Part shown: positions 5,994 through 7,903 of the stretch, one piece after another
How the letters are laid out: each line of letters begins with the position of its first letter
Position numbering within the stretch: position 1 is the first letter of the stretch
Source: a bacterium
GTDB lineage: Bacteria; Vulcanimicrobiota; Vulcanimicrobiia; Vulcanimicrobiales; SCRA01
Direction of reading: 5' to 3'
Assembly (NCBI GenBank): GCA_028869325.1
Contig: JAGWST010000236.1
Span: forward strand, 1-7,903
DNA length: 7,903 bases
Notes under the pieces: generated by a model
Told to the model about the DNA's origin: nothing
Seen by the model: only the letters and a program-made list of their open reading frames with translations
The model's database searches: none
Made by a program: the position numbers and the translations under genes

Positions 5994-6752
5994 ATGGCCG
6001 AACCCAGGGTCGTCCTCTCAGCCAAGGGACTCTGTAAAGATTTCCGTGGGTTTCGTGCTGTCAACGAGGTCAACATCGACATCCGTGAAGGCGAGATCCA
6101 CGCGCTGATCGGGCCGAACGGCGCCGGCAAGACGACCGTCTTCAATCTCCTGAGTGGTTTCCTGGCGCCGACCTCCGGCGACATCGTCTTCCAAGGACGT
6201 CACATCACGCGCATGGACCCCGCCGCCATCGCCAAGCTGGGGATCGTGCGCTCCTTTCAGATCAGCTCTATCTTCCCGCACTTGAGCGTGTTGGACAACG
6301 TGAAAGTGGCGCTGCAGTCGCAGACCGACCTGCCGCACCGCTTCTGGGTATCGGAGCGCGCCACGTCGCGCTTCGATGCGCCGGCGCTCGCGCTGCTCAC
6401 GGCGGTCGGCCTCGATCCCTACGCGCGCGGACTCGCGGTGCATCTCTCCTACGGCCGTAAGCGCGCGCTGGAGCTGGCCATCTCGATGGCGTTGGAGCCG
6501 GCCGTGCTGCTGCTCGACGAGCCGATGGCGGGGATGGGCGCGGAAGACGTCGAGCGTATGACGGAGCTGGTGCGGCGCTTCGCGTCGGGGCGCACGGTGG
6601 TGTTGGTGGAGCACAATCTCTCCGTCGTCTCGGCGCTCTCGAATCGCATTACCGTGCTGCAGCGCGGCTCGGTGCTCACGGAGGGGACCTACGAAGAGGT
6701 GCGTACCAACCAGCAAGTGATCGACGCCTATCTGGGCGGTCAGGAAGCGTGA
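5994..6752 (+). CDS. livG: Branched-chain amino acid/amide-type ABC transporter ATP-binding protein LivG
   Basis: The 252-residue cytoplasmic ATPase is one of two that power a high-affinity uptake transporter. Walker A is GPNGAGKT (40-47), the Q-loop glutamine is Q89 in RSFQ, the signature is LSYGRKR (151-157, the LSYG variant typical of LivG), Walker B is VLLLDEP (171-177) and the switch His is H207 in LVEHN. The long insert between Walker A and the signature is normal for LivG. ATG 5994 follows AGGAG by ten bases. A 105-base gap separates it from the previous gene, so it probably begins a new transcription unit, although I found no convincing promoter there. The substrate cannot be read from the ATPase. 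Confidence 0.93.
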   Translation: MAEPRVVLSAKGLCKDFRGFRAVNEVNIDIREGEIHALIGPNGAGKTTVFNLLSGFLAPTSGDIVFQGRHITRMDPAAIAKLGIVRSFQISSIFPHLSVLDNVKVALQSQTDLPHRFWVSERATSRFDAPALALLTAVGLDPYARGLAVHLSYGRKRALELAISMALEPAVLLLDEPMAGMGAEDVERMTELVRRFASGRTVVLVEHNLSVVSALSNRITVLQRGSVLTEGTYEEVRTNQQVIDAYLGGQEA

Positions 6753-6777
6753 TGCCAAGCGCAGCGGAGCGAGCGGC

Positions 6778-7482
6778 ATGATGGACGCGCTTCTGAGCGT
6801 GCGCAACCTGCAGGCGTGGTACGACGAGAGCCAAGCGCTCTTCGGCGTCGACCTCGACGTGCGTGAGGGCGAGGTCGTGACGCTGGCCGGACGCAACGGC
6901 GTCGGTAAGACCACCACGCTCAAGGCGGTCATGGGGATGCTCTCCAGTACCAAAGGCAGCGTCACCTGGCAGGGCCACGAGATCCTCGGCCAGCCCTCGC
7001 ACAGGATCGCGCGCCTGGGCATCGGCGTGGTGCCCGAGGAGCGCGGCATCTTCTCGCAGCTCACCGTGCGCGAAAACCTGATGCTTCCGCCGGTCGTCGC
7101 CGAGGGCGGCTGGAGCGTGGAGCGGATCTACCAGCTCTTTCCGATCCTAGAGGAGCGGAAGAACAGCATCGGGACCAAACTGTCCGGCGGCGAACAGCAG
7201 ATGCTGGCCATCGCCCGGATTCTCCGTTCGGGTGCGCGGCTGATACTCATGGACGAGCCGACCGAAGGGCTCGCCCCCGTCATCGTGAATGCCATTCGCG
7301 ATCTCGTGCTTGACATGAAGCGGGACGGAATCACGGTCTTGTTGGTGGAGCAGAACTTACGCTTCGCCACCAAGGTATCGGACCGGCACTACCTGATGGT
7401 GCACGGGCGGATCGTGGAAACCCTTAGCAACGAAGAGGTCGTCCATCGCGAGGGCGAGCTGCTCGCCCATCTCGGCGTATGA
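6778..7482 (+). CDS. livF: Branched-chain amino acid/amide-type ABC transporter ATP-binding protein LivF
   Basis: The 234-residue second ATPase pairs with LivG. Walker A is GRNGVGKT (38-45). The Q-loop region reads VPEERGIF (85-92), with Glu at the usual Gln position as in LivF proteins. The signature is LSGGEQQ (135-141), Walker B is LILMDEP (155-161), and the switch position is Gln in LVEQN (Q192), also a LivF trait. Two consecutive ATG codons occur (6778 and 6781); GGAG at 6766-6769 suits either. It lies 25 bases after livG and 22 bases before the binding-protein gene, consistent with one operon. Confidence 0.93.
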   Translation: MMDALLSVRNLQAWYDESQALFGVDLDVREGEVVTLAGRNGVGKTTTLKAVMGMLSSTKGSVTWQGHEILGQPSHRIARLGIGVVPEERGIFSQLTVRENLMLPPVVAEGGWSVERIYQLFPILEERKNSIGTKLSGGEQQMLAIARILRSGARLILMDEPTEGLAPVIVNAIRDLVLDMKRDGITVLLVEQNLRFATKVSDRHYLMVHGRIVETLSNEEVVHREGELLAHLGV

Positions 7483-7504
7483 CCACGTCTTAATGGAGAT
7501 CGTC

Positions 7505-7903
7505 ATGAAACTTGCGAGACTCCTGCCGCTGGCAGCGGCGTGTGCCATGCTCGCCCCGATGGCGGGTCCCATCCTCCCGGCCCAGGCGGCCGGCGACCAG
7601 GTGGTGATCGTCAACGTCGGCGACAAATCCGGTGTCTACTCCGCACTCGACGGCCAAGGCGCCGTCGTCGCCGACCAACTGGCGATCGACGACTTCGGCG
7701 GCAAGGTGCTGGGCAAGCCGATCAAGCTGGTCAGCTACGACCACCGCAACGACGCGGGTCTAGCCAACCAGGAGACGAACGAGGCGATCGATCGCGATCA
7801 CGCGACGCTGCTGATCGACTACACGAACTCGGCGACGGCGCTGGCCGGCGAGAACGTGGCCAAAGAGAAGCACGTCATCCAGATCGTCACGGGCGGCGGC
7901 TCG
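7505..7903 (+). CDS. ABC transporter periplasmic substrate-binding protein (LivK-like, type 1 fold), 5' part
   Basis: 133 residues are visible and the gene continues past the right edge. Residues 1-28 look like a Sec signal peptide: K2 and R5, a hydrophobic stretch at 6-24, and a cleavage site after AQA (26-28). The mature part (GDKSGVYSALDGQGAVVADQ, then IDDFGGKVLGKPIKLVSYDH) follows the start of the type 1 periplasmic binding fold used with LivFGHM systems. From memory it resembles a rhizobial-type subgroup of unknown ligand more than classical LivK. Cys13 follows AAA, a poor lipobox, so a soluble periplasmic protein is more likely. ATG 7505 has GGAG six bases upstream; an in-frame ATG at 7493 would contain that site and is less likely. 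The permeases (LivH, LivM) are not in the window and probably lie downstream. Confidence 0.88.
   Translation, partial: MKLARLLPLAAACAMLAPMAGPILPAQAAGDQVVIVNVGDKSGVYSALDGQGAVVADQLAIDDFGGKVLGKPIKLVSYDHRNDAGLANQETNEAIDRDHATLLIDYTNSATALAGENVAKEKHVIQIVTGGGS

Overview
This window comes from a high-GC bacterial chromosome. Coding regions other than the intein are roughly 65-73% G+C in the stretches I counted. The sequence alone does not fix the phylum. The substrate-binding protein has a cleavable signal peptide without a convincing lipobox, and the ribonucleotide reductase resembles the long proteobacterial-type NrdJ; both suggest a diderm. Against that, a perfect palindrome matches the LexA operator of Gram-positive and several deep-branching phyla. 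A high-GC diderm outside the classical Proteobacteria is possible, but this is only a guess.

Layout. (1) Positions 1-1751, minus strand: the 5' part of a vitamin B12-dependent (class II) ribonucleotide reductase gene, nrdJ. It is open to the left edge and interrupted in frame by a complete 360-residue intein (81-1160) carrying a LAGLIDADG homing endonuclease. The splice point lies directly before the cysteine expected to be one of the enzyme's redox-active cysteines. (2) Positions 1752-2089: a divergent control region. For nrdJ it holds a sigma70-like promoter overlapped by two NrdR-box-like sites whose centres are exactly 32 bp apart, a perfect 14-bp LexA-type palindrome just upstream, and a GC-rich stem-loop at the expected 5' end of the mRNA. 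(3) Positions 2090-5888, plus strand: a tight four-gene run. It encodes a flavoprotein disulfide reductase, a nitrilase-superfamily amidase resembling the glutaminase domain of NAD synthetase, an ammonia-type NAD synthetase overlapping it by 4 bp, and a precorrin-2 dehydrogenase-like protein overlapping NadE by 1 bp. (4) Positions 5994-7903, plus strand: two LivG/LivF-type ABC ATPases followed by the 5' part of a periplasmic substrate-binding protein of the branched-chain amino acid/amide type.

How it fits together. The four-gene run centres on nicotinamide cofactors: one unit appears to make NAD from glutamine-derived ammonia using two separate polypeptides, and its neighbours are expected to use NAD(P). 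Precorrin-2 oxidation leads to siroheme or cobalamin, and NrdJ needs cobalamin, which is a loose metabolic link. The third block is an independent uptake system whose permeases probably lie beyond the right edge. The most interesting parts are the intein at an essential cysteine and the apparent dual NrdR/LexA control of nrdJ. The split NAD synthetase and the altered Rossmann loop of the precorrin-2 dehydrogenase-like protein come next.
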